NCBI RefSeq assembly: GCF_015477805.1
Contig: NZ_JADLQL010000004.1
Span: 248,001 to 312,000, forward strand
DNA: 64,000 bases
From: Nocardia flavorosea
GTDB taxonomy: Bacteria > Actinomycetota > Actinomycetes > Mycobacteriales > Mycobacteriaceae
Direction: 5' to 3'
The notes under the pieces are model-generated. The model saw nothing but the letters and a program-made list of their open reading frames with translations. It had not been told where the DNA came from and made no database searches. Positions 1 to 8,953 of this stretch are shown here, one piece after another (the first letter of the stretch is position 1; each line of letters begins with the position of its first letter). A program made the translations under genes and the position numbers.

Positions 1-458
1 GGGGGATCACCGTCCGGACCGCCGGGAGTCAGCTCCAGCCCCGGCACCTCATCCATGTACGGCGCGGTGTAGGACTCCAGATCGTCGAAACCGAACTCCC
101 CGGGACGGCCGACCTGGATATCGAGAGTTCCGTGCGGCAGCGGCATCGTCACGCTCGCGTCCCCCGGCGAGCCGAACGGCATCTCCTGCGGCGCAACCGG
201 TTCCGGGTCCGGGAAGGTCACCACCGGGCTGGGCACATCGGGATCCGGGTCGACATTGTGGGCCCACCCGGCATTGCGACTGTCCAGTTCACCGGGCGAC
301 GCCGGGACCCCGCCGCCGTTGGCGGCAACCAGCGCGCCACCGGTCACATAGGCGCCGCCGCGGGCAACTCGCGCGGTGGCGCTGGCAATACGATAGGCGG
401 CGTCACCGCCTCGTTCGGCGACCTCGTCTTCGTCGTCGAACGGCAGATCACTCGCCAT
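1..458 (-). CDS. Hypothetical acidic protein, C-terminus cut off by window edge
   Basis: An open frame runs leftward from ATG at 456-458 through the window edge without a stop (152 codons visible). It begins MASDLPFDDEDEVAERGG and is rich in Asp, Glu, Pro and Gly, with no membrane segment or motif I recognise. A promoter-like pair of boxes lies 56-84 bases upstream and the frame has normal high-GC third positions, so it looks like a real gene. It is the first gene after lepA on the same strand but is separated from it by a 138-base gap. Function unknown. Confidence 0.65.
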   Translation of the reverse strand, partial: MASDLPFDDEDEVAERGGDAAYRIASATARVARGGAYVTGGALVAANGGGVPASPGELDSRNAGWAHNVDPDPDVPSPVVTFPDPEPVAPQEMPFGSPGDASVTMPLPHGTLDIQVGRPGEFGFDDLESYTAPYMDEVPGLELTPGGPDGDP

Positions 459-513
459 TCCATAACTCCACTCTCGCGTGCGCCGGCGACCGCACCACCG
501 TCGATCCGTCATC

Positions 514-542
514 AGCCTATTGTCGACATCTACGGCTGTCAC
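514..542 (-). promoter_or_regulatory. Promoter of the left-edge hypothetical gene
   Basis: Read on the minus strand, GTGACA (537-542) and TAGGCT (514-519) are separated by exactly 17 bases, a good match to a housekeeping actinobacterial promoter. The predicted start point near 507 would leave a leader of about 50 bases before the ATG at 458. TGTCGA (521-526) and TCGACA (553-558) form an inverted repeat flanking the -35 region, which may be an operator. Confidence 0.5.
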
Positions 543-596
543 ATTTTCGTTATCGACAGATATCCGGGCGGGGCCGGGGGCAGCGGAAACCCGCAG

Positions 597-2474
597 CTAC
601 TTCTTGTCCTTCGGTTTATCGGACTGGGCGTCGGAGGACAGCGCGGCCACGAACGCCTCCTGCGGAACGTCCACCCGGCCGATGGTCTTCATCCGCTTCT
701 TGCCTTCCTTCTGCTTCTCCAGCAGTTTGCGCTTACGGCTGATATCGCCGCCGTAGCATTTGGCCAGCACATCCTTGCGGATGGCGCGGATGTTCTCGCG
801 GGCGATGATCTTGGATCCGATGGCCGCCTGGATCGGCACCTCGAACTGCTGGCGCGGGATCAGCTCACGCAGTTTGGTGGTCATCTTGTGCCCGTAGGCC
901 TGGGCGGCGTCGCGGTGCACGATGGCGCTGAACGCGTCCACTGCCTCACCCTGCAGCAGGATATCCACCTTCACCAGCTGCGATTCCCGTTCGCCGGCTT
1001 CCTCGTAGTCCAGCGAGGCGTACCCGCGGGTGCGCGATTTCAGCGAATCGAAGAAGTCGAAGATGATCTCGGCCAACGGCAAGGTATAGCGCAACTCCAC
1101 GCGGGTCTCGGACAGATAGTCCATCCCGCCGAGGTCGCCGCGTCGCGACTGGCACAGCTCCATGATCGCGCCGATGAACTCGCTGGGCGCGATGATGGTG
1201 ACCTTCACCACCGGTTCGAAAACCTGGCGTACCTTGCCTTCCGGCCAGTACGAGGGGTTGGTCACGGTGTGTTCCGTACCGTCCTCCATCACCACCCGGT
1301 ACACCACGTTCGGCGCGGTGGAGATCAGGTCGAGCCCGAATTCGCGCTGCAATCGCTCCCGGGTGATCTCCATATGCAGCAACCCGAGGAAGCCACAGCG
1401 GAAACCGAAGCCGAGCGCCACCGAGGTCTCCGGCTCGTAGGTGAGCGCGGCATCGTTGAGCTGCAGTTTGTCCAATGCATCCCGAAGATCCGGATAGTCG
1501 GAGCCGTCCACCGGATACAACCCGGAATACACCATGGGCCGCGGTTCGCGATATCCGGTGAGCGGTTCGCCGGCGCCGTTGCGTGCGGAGGTGACGGTAT
1601 CGCCGACCTTGGACTGCCGCACATCCTTCACCCCGGTGATCAGGTAACCCACCTCACCGACGCCCAACCCCTGCGTGGGTTTCGGTTCCGGGGACACGAT
1701 CCCGATCTCCAGCAGCTCGTGCGTGGCGCCGGTGGACATCATCTTGATCTTCTCGCGGGGGGTCAGCTTCCCGTCCACCACACGGACATAGGTGACCACA
1801 CCGCGATAGGTGTCGTAGACCGAGTCGAAGATCATCGCCCGGGCCGGCGCGTCGGCGTCGCCGACCGGCGGCGGCACCCGGTCGATCACCCGGTCCAGCA
1901 GTTCGGTCACGCCCACTCCGGTCTTGCCGGACACCCGCAGCACATCCTCGGGCTCACAGCCGACGATATGGGCCAGTTCGGCCGCGTAACGTTCCGGATC
2001 GGCGGCCGGCAGATCGATCTTGTTGAGGACCGGGATGATCTCCAGGTCCTTGTCCAGCGCCAGATACAGGTTCGCCAGCGTCTGAGCCTCGATGCCCTGC
2101 GCGGCGTCCACCAGCAGAACCGCACCCTCGCAGGCCTCCAGCGCCCGCGAGACCTCGTAAGTGAAGTCGACGTGGCCCGGGGTATCGATCAGATGCAGGA
2201 CGAAATCCTCACCCGCATGCGCACCGGACGACGGCGTCCACGGCAACCGCACGTTCTGGGCCTTGATGGTGATACCGCGCTCGCGTTCGATATCCATCCG
2301 ATCGAGGTACTGCGCGCGCATCTGCCGCTCCTCGACGACCCCGGTGAGCTGCAGCATCCGGTCGGCCAGCGTCGACTTACCGTGATCGATATGCGCGATG
2401 ATGCAGAAGTTCCGGATCCGCGACGGATCGGTGAACGTCGTATCGGCGAAGCTGGCGGGCACTCCACTCCTCAT
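597..2474 (-). CDS. lepA: Elongation factor 4 (LepA), ribosome back-translocase GTPase
   Basis: LepA is a translational GTPase that binds the ribosome and can reverse translocation. The 625-residue product shows the G1 motif AHIDHGKST, the switch segment RERGITIKAQNV, DTPGHVDF, NKIDLP, and the LepA-type C-terminus ending in a basic stretch (GGDISRKRKLLEKQKEGKKRMK). Full length matches the family. I chose the ATG at 2472-2474 (MRSGVPASFADTTF), just before the conserved region; an upstream start in the same frame (up to 2564) would add 30 residues and cannot be excluded because no clear ribosome-binding site decides it. It lies divergently from a PemK-like gene, as lepA (Rv2404c) does from Rv2405 in M. 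tuberculosis. Confidence 0.96.
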   Translation of the reverse strand: MRSGVPASFADTTFTDPSRIRNFCIIAHIDHGKSTLADRMLQLTGVVEERQMRAQYLDRMDIERERGITIKAQNVRLPWTPSSGAHAGEDFVLHLIDTPGHVDFTYEVSRALEACEGAVLLVDAAQGIEAQTLANLYLALDKDLEIIPVLNKIDLPAADPERYAAELAHIVGCEPEDVLRVSGKTGVGVTELLDRVIDRVPPPVGDADAPARAMIFDSVYDTYRGVVTYVRVVDGKLTPREKIKMMSTGATHELLEIGIVSPEPKPTQGLGVGEVGYLITGVKDVRQSKVGDTVTSARNGAGEPLTGYREPRPMVYSGLYPVDGSDYPDLRDALDKLQLNDAALTYEPETSVALGFGFRCGFLGLLHMEITRERLQREFGLDLISTAPNVVYRVVMEDGTEHTVTNPSYWPEGKVRQVFEPVVKVTIIAPSEFIGAIMELCQSRRGDLGGMDYLSETRVELRYTLPLAEIIFDFFDSLKSRTRGYASLDYEEAGERESQLVKVDILLQGEAVDAFSAIVHRDAAQAYGHKMTTKLRELIPRQQFEVPIQAAIGSKIIARENIRAIRKDVLAKCYGGDISRKRKLLEKQKEGKKRMKTIGRVDVPQEAFVAALSSDAQSDKPKDKK

Positions 2475-2585
2475 GGGTATCGGGCGTACTGACGACCATC
2501 GTCCCATGGTGAGCCGGGTCACCGGTCCCCCGGCCCCCGCCCGCAGCGGTACTCCGACGGCCATCCGTGCCGTTATCCTCCTGAG

Positions 2586-3167
2586 ATGCCCCGCAGTTGG
2601 AACAGTCTCGGCAAGCAGCTCACCGCGATCGCGATACAGCAGGGCCCGAAGCTCGTCCGCCGGCAGGCACCGCGACTGATGGAAGCGCTACTCGTCCGGG
2701 GCGGCACCCGCACCACTCGCCACGCCCAGCGCGCGGTGACCGGCCCCAAGGGCATCCCCGTCCGCCCGGCGGCCTCCACACCGGTCCCGACCGCGCAGCG
2801 CGCCCGCCGGGTGGTCTATGCACCCCGGCTCGACGGCCGCGCCGACCCCGGCGAAATCGTATGGACCTGGGTGCCCTTCGAGGAGGACCCGGACAACGGC
2901 AAGGACCGGCCGGTGCTCGTGGTGGGCCGGGACGGGCGCACGCTGCTGGGGTTGATGCTCAGCTCGAACCCGGAGCGCGACCACGATCCCGAATGGGTCG
3001 GTATCGGCGCCGGCACCTGGGATCATCAAGGCCGCGCCAGCTGGGTCCGGCTGGATCGGGTTCTCGACGTCCCCGAGGACGGTATCCGCCGGGAGGGCGC
3101 CATCCTGCCGCGCACACTGTTCGACCGGGTGGCACACCGCCTGGTCCGGGAGTTCCACTGGAGCTGA
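2586..3167 (+). CDS. PemK/MazF-like protein of the Rv2405 type
   Basis: The 193-residue product has a PemK/MazF-like barrel in its C-terminal part: PGEIVWTWVPFEEDPDNGKD, then RPVLVVGRDG, at about residues 90-125. The N-terminal 85 residues are basic, low in complexity and lack a recognisable domain. PemK/MazF proteins are usually mRNA endonucleases paired with an antitoxin, but there is no antitoxin gene beside this one. It occupies the position of Rv2405 next to lepA, so a conserved housekeeping role is more likely than a toxin role. Start at ATG 2586, 111 bases from the divergent lepA start. Confidence 0.8.
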   Translation: MPRSWNSLGKQLTAIAIQQGPKLVRRQAPRLMEALLVRGGTRTTRHAQRAVTGPKGIPVRPAASTPVPTAQRARRVVYAPRLDGRADPGEIVWTWVPFEEDPDNGKDRPVLVVGRDGRTLLGLMLSSNPERDHDPEWVGIGAGTWDHQGRASWVRLDRVLDVPEDGIRREGAILPRTLFDRVAHRLVREFHWS

Positions 3168-3188
3168 ACCGGGCCCGGCGCCGCCGGA

Positions 3189-3983
3189 TCAGGCCTCCAA
3201 TTCCCGGGACCGCCCGAACAGCAGCCCGTACAGCAGCGCGCCGAGCACACCACCGATCAGCGGGAACAGGATGAACGCCCACAACTGGCCCATCGCGCCG
3301 TCCTGGTAGGGCGCCACGGCCAGGCTGCGGGCCGGGTTCACCGAGGTGTTGTCGACCGGAATCGAGATCAGGTGGATCAGCGCGAGGGTGAAACCGATGG
3401 CCAGACCGGCCTGCGGGATCTCCGAGATCCGGTCGGTTGCGGCCAGCACGACGAAAACGAGCAGCGCGGTCAGCATCACCTCGACGATGATCATCGCGGC
3501 CATCCCGTAGCCCTCCTGGATCACCACCTCACCGGCGGGACCGGTGACCGCCGACGGGCTGTGCCCACCCCAGCCGTTGGCGCCCAGCCCCGAGACCGCG
3601 CGGTCGTAGGAGGGCAGATTCTTGGCGATCGCGAACAGCACCAGACCGGCGAGCAGACCGCCCACCACCTGGGCAACGATGTAGCCCACCGCGGTCCTCG
3701 GTGAAACCCTGCCCATCAGGAGCTGCCCCACGGTCACCGCGGGGTTGACATGACAGCCGGAAACCGGCCCGATCGCATAGACCAATACGAGCAGCGACAG
3801 GCCGAACGCCAGTGCCACCCCCAGCGGCCCCACCTTCTCACCGGCCAGAACGGCCGTGCCGACACCGCCCATCACCAGGACGAACGTGCCGAGCGCCTCG
3901 GCCATCCATTTCCTCGTATCGGGGAGATCCGCGGGCTCGGCACCTTCGAGTACAGCTTCTCGTTCCTGCGCAGTGGGGGACAT
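3189..3983 (-). CDS. MIP family channel, aquaporin Z-like
   Basis: A 264-residue membrane protein with both signature half-helix motifs: GCHVNPAVTVGQLLMG near residue 75 and DNTSVNPARS near residue 210. Six hydrophobic segments surround them, as in aquaporin Z and glycerol facilitators. The NPA boxes are intact, so it should form a water or small-solute pore. The long loop between segments 3 and 4 is Gly-rich. The ATG at 3981-3983 has GGAAGG upstream on the minus strand. It converges on the PemK-like gene with a 21-base gap. Confidence 0.93.
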   Translation of the reverse strand: MSPTAQEREAVLEGAEPADLPDTRKWMAEALGTFVLVMGGVGTAVLAGEKVGPLGVALAFGLSLLVLVYAIGPVSGCHVNPAVTVGQLLMGRVSPRTAVGYIVAQVVGGLLAGLVLFAIAKNLPSYDRAVSGLGANGWGGHSPSAVTGPAGEVVIQEGYGMAAMIIVEVMLTALLVFVVLAATDRISEIPQAGLAIGFTLALIHLISIPVDNTSVNPARSLAVAPYQDGAMGQLWAFILFPLIGGVLGALLYGLLFGRSRELEA

Positions 3984-4287
3984 GACGCCACCTTCCGAGA
4001 GGGTCGCCGCCCCGCCGGGGCGCGCACCGGGAAACCTGGGTCGTGCTGCGAAACAATGGCCGAACTGCTCGGCACCTTACGCCGCACGAACGATCTTCAC
4101 AACGACATACGGCCAGGTCACGGTGTTGCAACGCACCCACGATTTCGCGGCGCAGCGCCCTGCTGGTAACCTGGCCACTCGGCATTGCCGTACCCCGTGC
4201 CCGGGCAATCCGGGCCGGCTGTAATCAGGGCTGGTACGCGCATACAGACTTTCCGACCGAACCAGACAGGAACCAGAGGATACCGGC
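3984..4287. other. Intergenic region between aquaporin and rpsT
   Basis: No supported gene here. It must hold the divergent promoters of the aquaporin and rpsT. A TGCTGGTAACCT stretch (about 4161-4172) could be an extended -10 for rpsT but has no convincing -35 partner. Confidence 0.6.
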
Positions 4288-4548
4288 GTGGCCAATATCA
4301 AATCCCAGATCAAGCGGATCCGCACCAACGAAGCGCGGCGCCAGCGCAATCAGTCGGTGAAGTCGGAGCTGCGCACCCATATCCGCGCCTTCCGCACGGC
4401 CGCCGCGGCCGGCGACAAGGAGACCGCCACCGCGCGCCTCCAGTTCGTGAGCCGCAAGCTCGACAAGGCCGCCTCCAAGGGCGTCATCCACGCGAACCAG
4501 GCCGCGAACAAGAAGTCGGCGATGGCGCTCGCGCTGAACAAGCTCTGA
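4288..4548 (+). CDS. rpsT: 30S ribosomal protein S20
   Basis: S20 binds 16S rRNA in the small subunit body. The 86-residue product starts MANIKSQIKRIRTNEARRQR and is Lys/Arg/Ala-rich and helical throughout, of the usual length for the family. It is monocistronic and is followed 20 bases later by a hairpin terminator. Its position matches Rv2412. Confidence 0.98.
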   Translation: MANIKSQIKRIRTNEARRQRNQSVKSELRTHIRAFRTAAAAGDKETATARLQFVSRKLDKAASKGVIHANQAANKKSAMALALNKL

Positions 4549-4568
4549 CAGAGACGAACTCTTCGCAC

Positions 4569-4604
4569 AAAGCCGCCGGGACTTCGACGACCACGGCGGC
4601 TTTT
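4569..4604 (+). terminator. Intrinsic terminator of rpsT
   Basis: AAAGCCGCC (4569-4577) pairs perfectly with GGCGGCTTT (4595-4603), and the right arm runs into TTTT. It is a classical intrinsic terminator 20 bases after the rpsT stop codon. Confidence 0.9.
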
Positions 4605-4695
4605 GGTGTGCCAGGGCTCGGTCAGCGTATGTTTTCCGAGGCAGTACCGGATGGCGCTCGTCCGGATGTCGCTCCCCTGTCGTAGCATGCCGCCC

Positions 4696-4941
4696 ATGGT
4701 TATGTTGTATGCGAACCAATCGGTCGTCCAAGCCGAGGATCTGCCCGGCGTCATCCGTGCCGCCGAGGTACTCGGTATCGGTGTGAAAATCGAGAATGTG
4801 CTGGTCCCCGCCGACGACGACGGTAGCCAGGTCGTCGTCTGGATGGTCACCCGAGACGAGGAGACCCCCGTCTACGAAGAGTGGGAAGGGCGCTTCGAAG
4901 AAGTTGCGGAGGAAGCGCTGGAACTCAGCTCGGTCGATTAA
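4696..4941 (+). CDS. Small acidic hypothetical protein
   Basis: An 81-residue product (MVMLYANQSVVQAEDLPGVI...) with a strongly acidic C-terminus (EEWEGRFEEVAEEALELSS). No known domain. The start could be ATG 4687, 4696 or 4702; 4696 is the middle choice. Coding bias is normal. It converges on holA. Function unknown. Confidence 0.6.
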   Translation: MVMLYANQSVVQAEDLPGVIRAAEVLGIGVKIENVLVPADDDGSQVVVWMVTRDEETPVYEEWEGRFEEVAEEALELSSVD

Positions 4942-5043
4942 CTTCGACCCGCCCGGAGGGCCACGCGATGGTCTTCTCCACCATCTCCCCGCGAGACCCC
5001 GGGTCCGATACGTCCGATACCGCAGCCCCTCACAGCCCGGCGG

Positions 5044-5124
5044 TTTCAGCGCCATTGCCCGGCCCGGTTACCGGGCGGCTTCGGCGCCACAGCCCTCGCT
5101 CGGCAGCTTTCGGCGCCACAGCCC
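5044..5124. repeat. Three imperfect copies of a 17-base repeat with a hairpin
   Basis: Copies of TTTCGGCGCCACAGCCC occur at 5044-5060 (three mismatches), 5079-5095 (one mismatch) and 5108-5124. Between the first two lies the palindrome GCCCGGTTACCGGGC (5062-5076). The block sits between the convergent hypothetical gene and holA, so the hairpin may act as a bidirectional terminator. Confidence 0.5.
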
Positions 5125-5201
5125 CGACTTCACCGCCCGCCGGCTTCGACCCCGCGGTCGATGCTCACGTCACGGCCCAGGCGGCTCGGCTGTCGCGGCG
5201 C

Positions 5202-6170
5202 TCAGTCACGTCCCTGTAGCGCCAGCAGTTTCAGTACGGCGTCTTCGAGCGCGAACCCGGAATCCGCGGCCCCACCTTTGACATCAGCGTTCAGCGTCGC
5301 CACGACCTGCAGCGCGGAGCCGATCGCGGCCGGCGACCAGGCGCGCGCCTGAGCCTGCGCCTTCTTCACCTTCCACGGTGGCAACCCCAGCGGTCCCGCC
5401 AGTTTGAACGGGTCACCGCGCCCCGCCGAGCCGACCTTGGCGATCGTATGCACGGAATCGGCCAGCGCGTCCGCCAGCACCACATGCGGAACCCCGCGGT
5501 CCTGCGCCCAGCGCAGCGCCTCCACCGCACCGGCCCTATTCCCCGCGACGGTCAGATCCGCGACCTCGAAACCCGAAACTTCCGCTTTGCCGGAGTAGTA
5601 CCGCCGCACGGCGGCGAGGTCGATCTTCCCACCGGTATCGGCGACCAGCTGCGAACAGGCGGCCGCCAGCTCCCGCAGCTCCGATCCCACCGCGTCCAGC
5701 ACCGCCTGTACGACCTCGCCGGAAACCCGCGCTCCGGCCGCCCGGAATTCGGCCCGGACGAACTCGGCGCGCTCGGAGGCTTTGGTGAGCTTTGCGCATT
5801 CGTGAATCTCGGCTCCGGCCTTCCGTAAAACCGGCACCAGCCCCTTGGCCCGGCCACCCCCGGAATGCACCACCATCAGCACCACCCCCTCTGGCGGGGC
5901 CGCTACAGCCTCGGTGATCACGGCCACGGCTTCCTTACCGGCCTGATCCGCCGATTCGAGAATGATCACCCGGTCCTCGGCGAACAGCGAAGGACTGAGC
6001 AGCTCCGCCAGCTCCGCACTACTGGCATCGCCCGCACGCAACCGGTCGACCGGGACGGAGTCCGGGTCGGGGGCGCCCGCCCGCACCAGCGCCGTCACTC
6101 CCGCGATCACCCGCTGAATCAGCAGTTCTTCTTCCCCCAGGACCAGGTGCACCGCCGCTCGCTCGCTCAC
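5202..6170 (-). CDS. holA: DNA polymerase III subunit delta
   Basis: HolA is the subunit of the clamp loader that opens the sliding clamp. The 322-residue product begins VSERAAVHLVLGEEELLIQR (GTG at 6168-6170) and follows the HolA pattern: an N-terminal AAA-like fold (VHLVLGEEELLIQR, ILESADQAGKEAVAVI) and a helical C-terminal domain (GLPPWKVKKAQAQARAW). An in-frame open stretch continues upstream to 6410 but is not conserved in character. The position equals Rv2413c. The gene is downstream of the comEA/comEC pair on the same strand. Confidence 0.93.
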   Translation of the reverse strand: MSERAAVHLVLGEEELLIQRVIAGVTALVRAGAPDPDSVPVDRLRAGDASSAELAELLSPSLFAEDRVIILESADQAGKEAVAVITEAVAAPPEGVVLMVVHSGGGRAKGLVPVLRKAGAEIHECAKLTKASERAEFVRAEFRAAGARVSGEVVQAVLDAVGSELRELAAACSQLVADTGGKIDLAAVRRYYSGKAEVSGFEVADLTVAGNRAGAVEALRWAQDRGVPHVVLADALADSVHTIAKVGSAGRGDPFKLAGPLGLPPWKVKKAQAQARAWSPAAIGSALQVVATLNADVKGGAADSGFALEDAVLKLLALQGRD

Positions 6171-6300
6171 GGCTCCGATCGTACGGCGCGCCCCCGACCG
6201 TTCCCGGGATCGACCTCGCCGGGGCCCCGCCTCCGGGTGCAGCCGTACGGTACGAACCTCGAGATCGAGATCCGCCCCGTTATCCGGACGAAAGCGACCG

Positions 6301-7971
6301 CTACCACCAGTGTGCCCACAGGAGCAGGGGGAGGTAGACGGTAGCAACGCCGAGTGCGGTGGCCGCCAGGTATCGGCGAAGCCGCGCGATACGAAGCGCC
6401 ACGATCCCACCGGCCGCCACGCCGGCGGCGAACACCCCGCCGGATGTCCCCCCGGGCACGGTGAGCAGCGCGCCGGGGACGTCTGCCGCTTCGGTGGCCA
6501 CGGTGCACAGCCACCACAGCGGTGGGCCGGTGAGGTGCAGGAGCAGCTCCGCGGGCGGATACCAGAAGGTGGATACCACTGCGGCTGCCGCCCCGAGAAC
6601 GGTGACCGGTGCGATCACCGGCGCCACGAGGATATTCGCGACCACCGCCACCATGCTGACTTTGCCGGACAGGGCGATGGTGATCGGTGTGGTGACGACG
6701 AAGGCCGCGGTGGCAACGGCAACGAGTTCGGCGGGCAAGCGCCACCAGCCGTGGCCCCGGAGAAAGTCGGCCCAGCTCGGCGCCAGCAGCAATAAGGCAC
6801 CCGTCGCCAGGACCGAGAGCGCGAAACCCGCCTGCACCGCGAGGGATGGCCACAGGGCGAGCAGCCCGATCACCGCGGCACACAGTGCGGGCAACGCCTG
6901 TTTGCGGCGACCGGTCAGCAGGGCGAGCAAGGTGACCGACCCCATGGCAGCGGCCCGCAGCACGCTGGGATCGGGCCGCGCGATGACGACGAAGAAAACC
7001 AGTGCGGTCGCAGTCACGCAGAAGCTCAGGCGCGGACCACAGGTCAGTATCCGGGTCACCGCCAGCACCACGGTCAGGAGCACAGAAAAATTCGCGCCAC
7101 TGACAACACACAGATGCTGTAATCCGGACGCGACGAAATCCTCGTGGACTCGATCGGACAGGCCCGAGGTGTCTCCCACGACCAGCGCAGGAAGCAGCCC
7201 GGCCGCGTCGGGCGCGAGCGCGGGCCGGGCGACGGCGGCCAGATCCGCGCGCACTCCCGCGGCCAGGTCCTGCCACCACGGCAATGGCCCGGCAGCGGCC
7301 GGTGGACCGACCGGGTGCAGCGTGACGACCGTCAGATCGTGGTGCCGCGGGGGCGCGGTGCGGGCCCGGAATTCGATCGGCTGCCCGGGCAGCAGTTCGC
7401 CCCAGCGCGGACCGGCGGCCAGGACGACCACCGATCCACCCGCCCGGACGATCTCGTCGCGATAGCCGAACTCGCGCAGTCCGGCACGCACCACCCACAG
7501 CCGACCGGCCCCGGTCCCGCTGCTCCGCACAGGTTTCGGGTCGTCGGACGGGGTGACCACCACATGTACTGTCACCTCGTCCGGTACCGCCCGGAGCGGA
7601 TGGACATCCACGTGATGCTCGCGCCAGGCACCCGCCAGCGCAAACCCCACACCGAGCACGGCAGCACCGAATACCGTCGTCGCGATCACCCGGTAACGCT
7701 CACTGCGGTGTGCTACTCCTGCCCACAACAGGGCCCAGGAAGCCATTGCCACCGACGTCAGGCCGACCGCGACCGCGACCCCGACCAGCCATCCCGCGGC
7801 GACAGCCGAAATCGTTGCCGTCCAGCACACCAGGGCGGCCGGCAGCAGCCGGGCATCCAGCACCCGCGCAACACCATCGGCGCCGCCGGCCGGCGGGTCG
7901 TCCCGATCCGCGTTGCCGGCACGGCCCGTGCCGGTCACCGCTGGATCCGGGCAAAGACCCGCGCGAACCAC
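6301..7971 (-). CDS. ComEC/Rec2-family competence membrane protein, no metallo-beta-lactamase domain
   Basis: A 556-residue membrane protein with a ComEC competence domain: an OB-fold-like soluble segment (DVHPLRAVPDEVTVHVVVTP...) followed by about nine membrane segments, with GLQHLCVVSGANFSVLL near residue 290. ComEC moves single-stranded DNA through the cytoplasmic membrane. The C-terminal metallo-beta-lactamase nuclease domain found in many ComEC proteins is absent: the protein ends in a hydrophobic segment (LGVATVYLPLLLWAHWW). The start is GTG at 7969-7971, the first start codon in this frame after an in-frame stop near 8066. It lies just downstream of comEA, like Rv2414c. Confidence 0.88.
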   Translation of the reverse strand: MVRAGLCPDPAVTGTGRAGNADRDDPPAGGADGVARVLDARLLPAALVCWTATISAVAAGWLVGVAVAVGLTSVAMASWALLWAGVAHRSERYRVIATTVFGAAVLGVGFALAGAWREHHVDVHPLRAVPDEVTVHVVVTPSDDPKPVRSSGTGAGRLWVVRAGLREFGYRDEIVRAGGSVVVLAAGPRWGELLPGQPIEFRARTAPPRHHDLTVVTLHPVGPPAAAGPLPWWQDLAAGVRADLAAVARPALAPDAAGLLPALVVGDTSGLSDRVHEDFVASGLQHLCVVSGANFSVLLTVVLAVTRILTCGPRLSFCVTATALVFFVVIARPDPSVLRAAAMGSVTLLALLTGRRKQALPALCAAVIGLLALWPSLAVQAGFALSVLATGALLLLAPSWADFLRGHGWWRLPAELVAVATAAFVVTTPITIALSGKVSMVAVVANILVAPVIAPVTVLGAAAAVVSTFWYPPAELLLHLTGPPLWWLCTVATEAADVPGALLTVPGGTSGGVFAAGVAAGGIVALRIARLRRYLAATALGVATVYLPLLLWAHWW

Positions 7972-8056
7972 CGATGCCCTTGCCCCGCTCTGCCACTCGA
8001 GGCACCACCCGCTCGCGCCGGCCTCCGGGGGCCGGGCCCCGTGCCGCCGGACTCGG

Positions 8057-8953
8057 TCATACCGTCACCACTTCCCGGAGCCGGGCGAGCCGGGCCGGGC
8101 CTATACCGTCGACCTCGGCCAGTTGTTCCACGTCGCTGAACCGCCCGTTCGTCTCCCGCCAGGCGATGATCGCCTTCGCGGTGACCGGGCCGACACCGGG
8201 CAGCGCGTCGAGATCGGATTCGGTAGCGGTGTTCAAGTTCACCGGAGTGGACGCCGTACCGGCGGCGTCCGGGGCTGCCGCCGCTGCTTTTCCGCCGCTC
8301 ACCGTGGCGCTGCCCGGCCGCGGGGACGCGGTATCGGCGGGGCCGACCCGGATCTGATCGCCGTCCGCGAGGCGCTGGGCCAGGTTGAGCCCGGTCAGGT
8401 CGGCACCGGTGAGTACACCACCGGCGGCGCTGAGGGCGTCGGCGACCCGGGCTCCCGGTGGTAGCCGGACGAGACCGGCCTCGTGCACCAGACCCACCAC
8501 GCTCACCACCAGCTCGGCCGGCGGCGGGTCCGGCGCTGTCCCGGGTGCGGCCGGCGCGGTGGCGGACACCGGCACCGCGGCCGGCACCGCGGCCGGGAGC
8601 GCGGCGGGATGGGCGGCCGGCAGCGGCGGTACGGGCGCCGCGACGGGGCGCTCCCAGAACACCACCACCAGTGTGACCAGGAAGGCGAGCAGCCCCACCC
8701 CCGCCATGGTCACCACCCCGCGGCGGCCCGGGTCCAGCCGCGCGTCCCGGAATCGGGGCGGTATCAGGCGTTCCCGCCAGGTGGGTGCATCGGGCCCGGC
8801 GTCGAGCCAGCGCGGGGTGCGGACACCGTCGTCATCGTCGGTGAGTGCGGTATTCGGGTGCGGCGCATCGATCCCGGAATCGTCGCGCCGGCCGCCGCCG
8901 ATGTATCCGCCCAGCTGCCGGTGTACCCGTTCCCGCTCGTCTTGTCGTGCCAT
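8057..8953 (-). CDS. comEA: ComEA family helix-hairpin-helix DNA-binding protein
   Basis: A 298-residue product with one membrane segment near residues 80-98 (GVVTMAGVGLLAFLVTLVVVF), a Pro/Ala-rich linker, a SLBB-like segment (ELVVSVVGLVHEAGLVRLPP) and a C-terminal helix-hairpin-helix pair (VNLNTATESDLDALPGVGPV, then VDGIGPARLARLREVV). It should be the DNA receptor that passes DNA to ComEC, encoded next in the same direction. Start chosen at ATG 8951-8953 (MARQDERERV); upstream in-frame starts to 9052 are less likely. Matches Rv2415c. Confidence 0.92.
   Translation of the reverse strand: MARQDERERVHRQLGGYIGGGRRDDSGIDAPHPNTALTDDDDGVRTPRWLDAGPDAPTWRERLIPPRFRDARLDPGRRGVVTMAGVGLLAFLVTLVVVFWERPVAAPVPPLPAAHPAALPAAVPAAVPVSATAPAAPGTAPDPPPAELVVSVVGLVHEAGLVRLPPGARVADALSAAGGVLTGADLTGLNLAQRLADGDQIRVGPADTASPRPGSATVSGGKAAAAAPDAAGTASTPVNLNTATESDLDALPGVGPVTAKAIIAWRETNGRFSDVEQLAEVDGIGPARLARLREVVTV

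Noticed and set aside
132..2492. 786-residue plus-strand frame
   Set aside because: Antisense to lepA; its length is caused by high GC, and the translation has no domain character.
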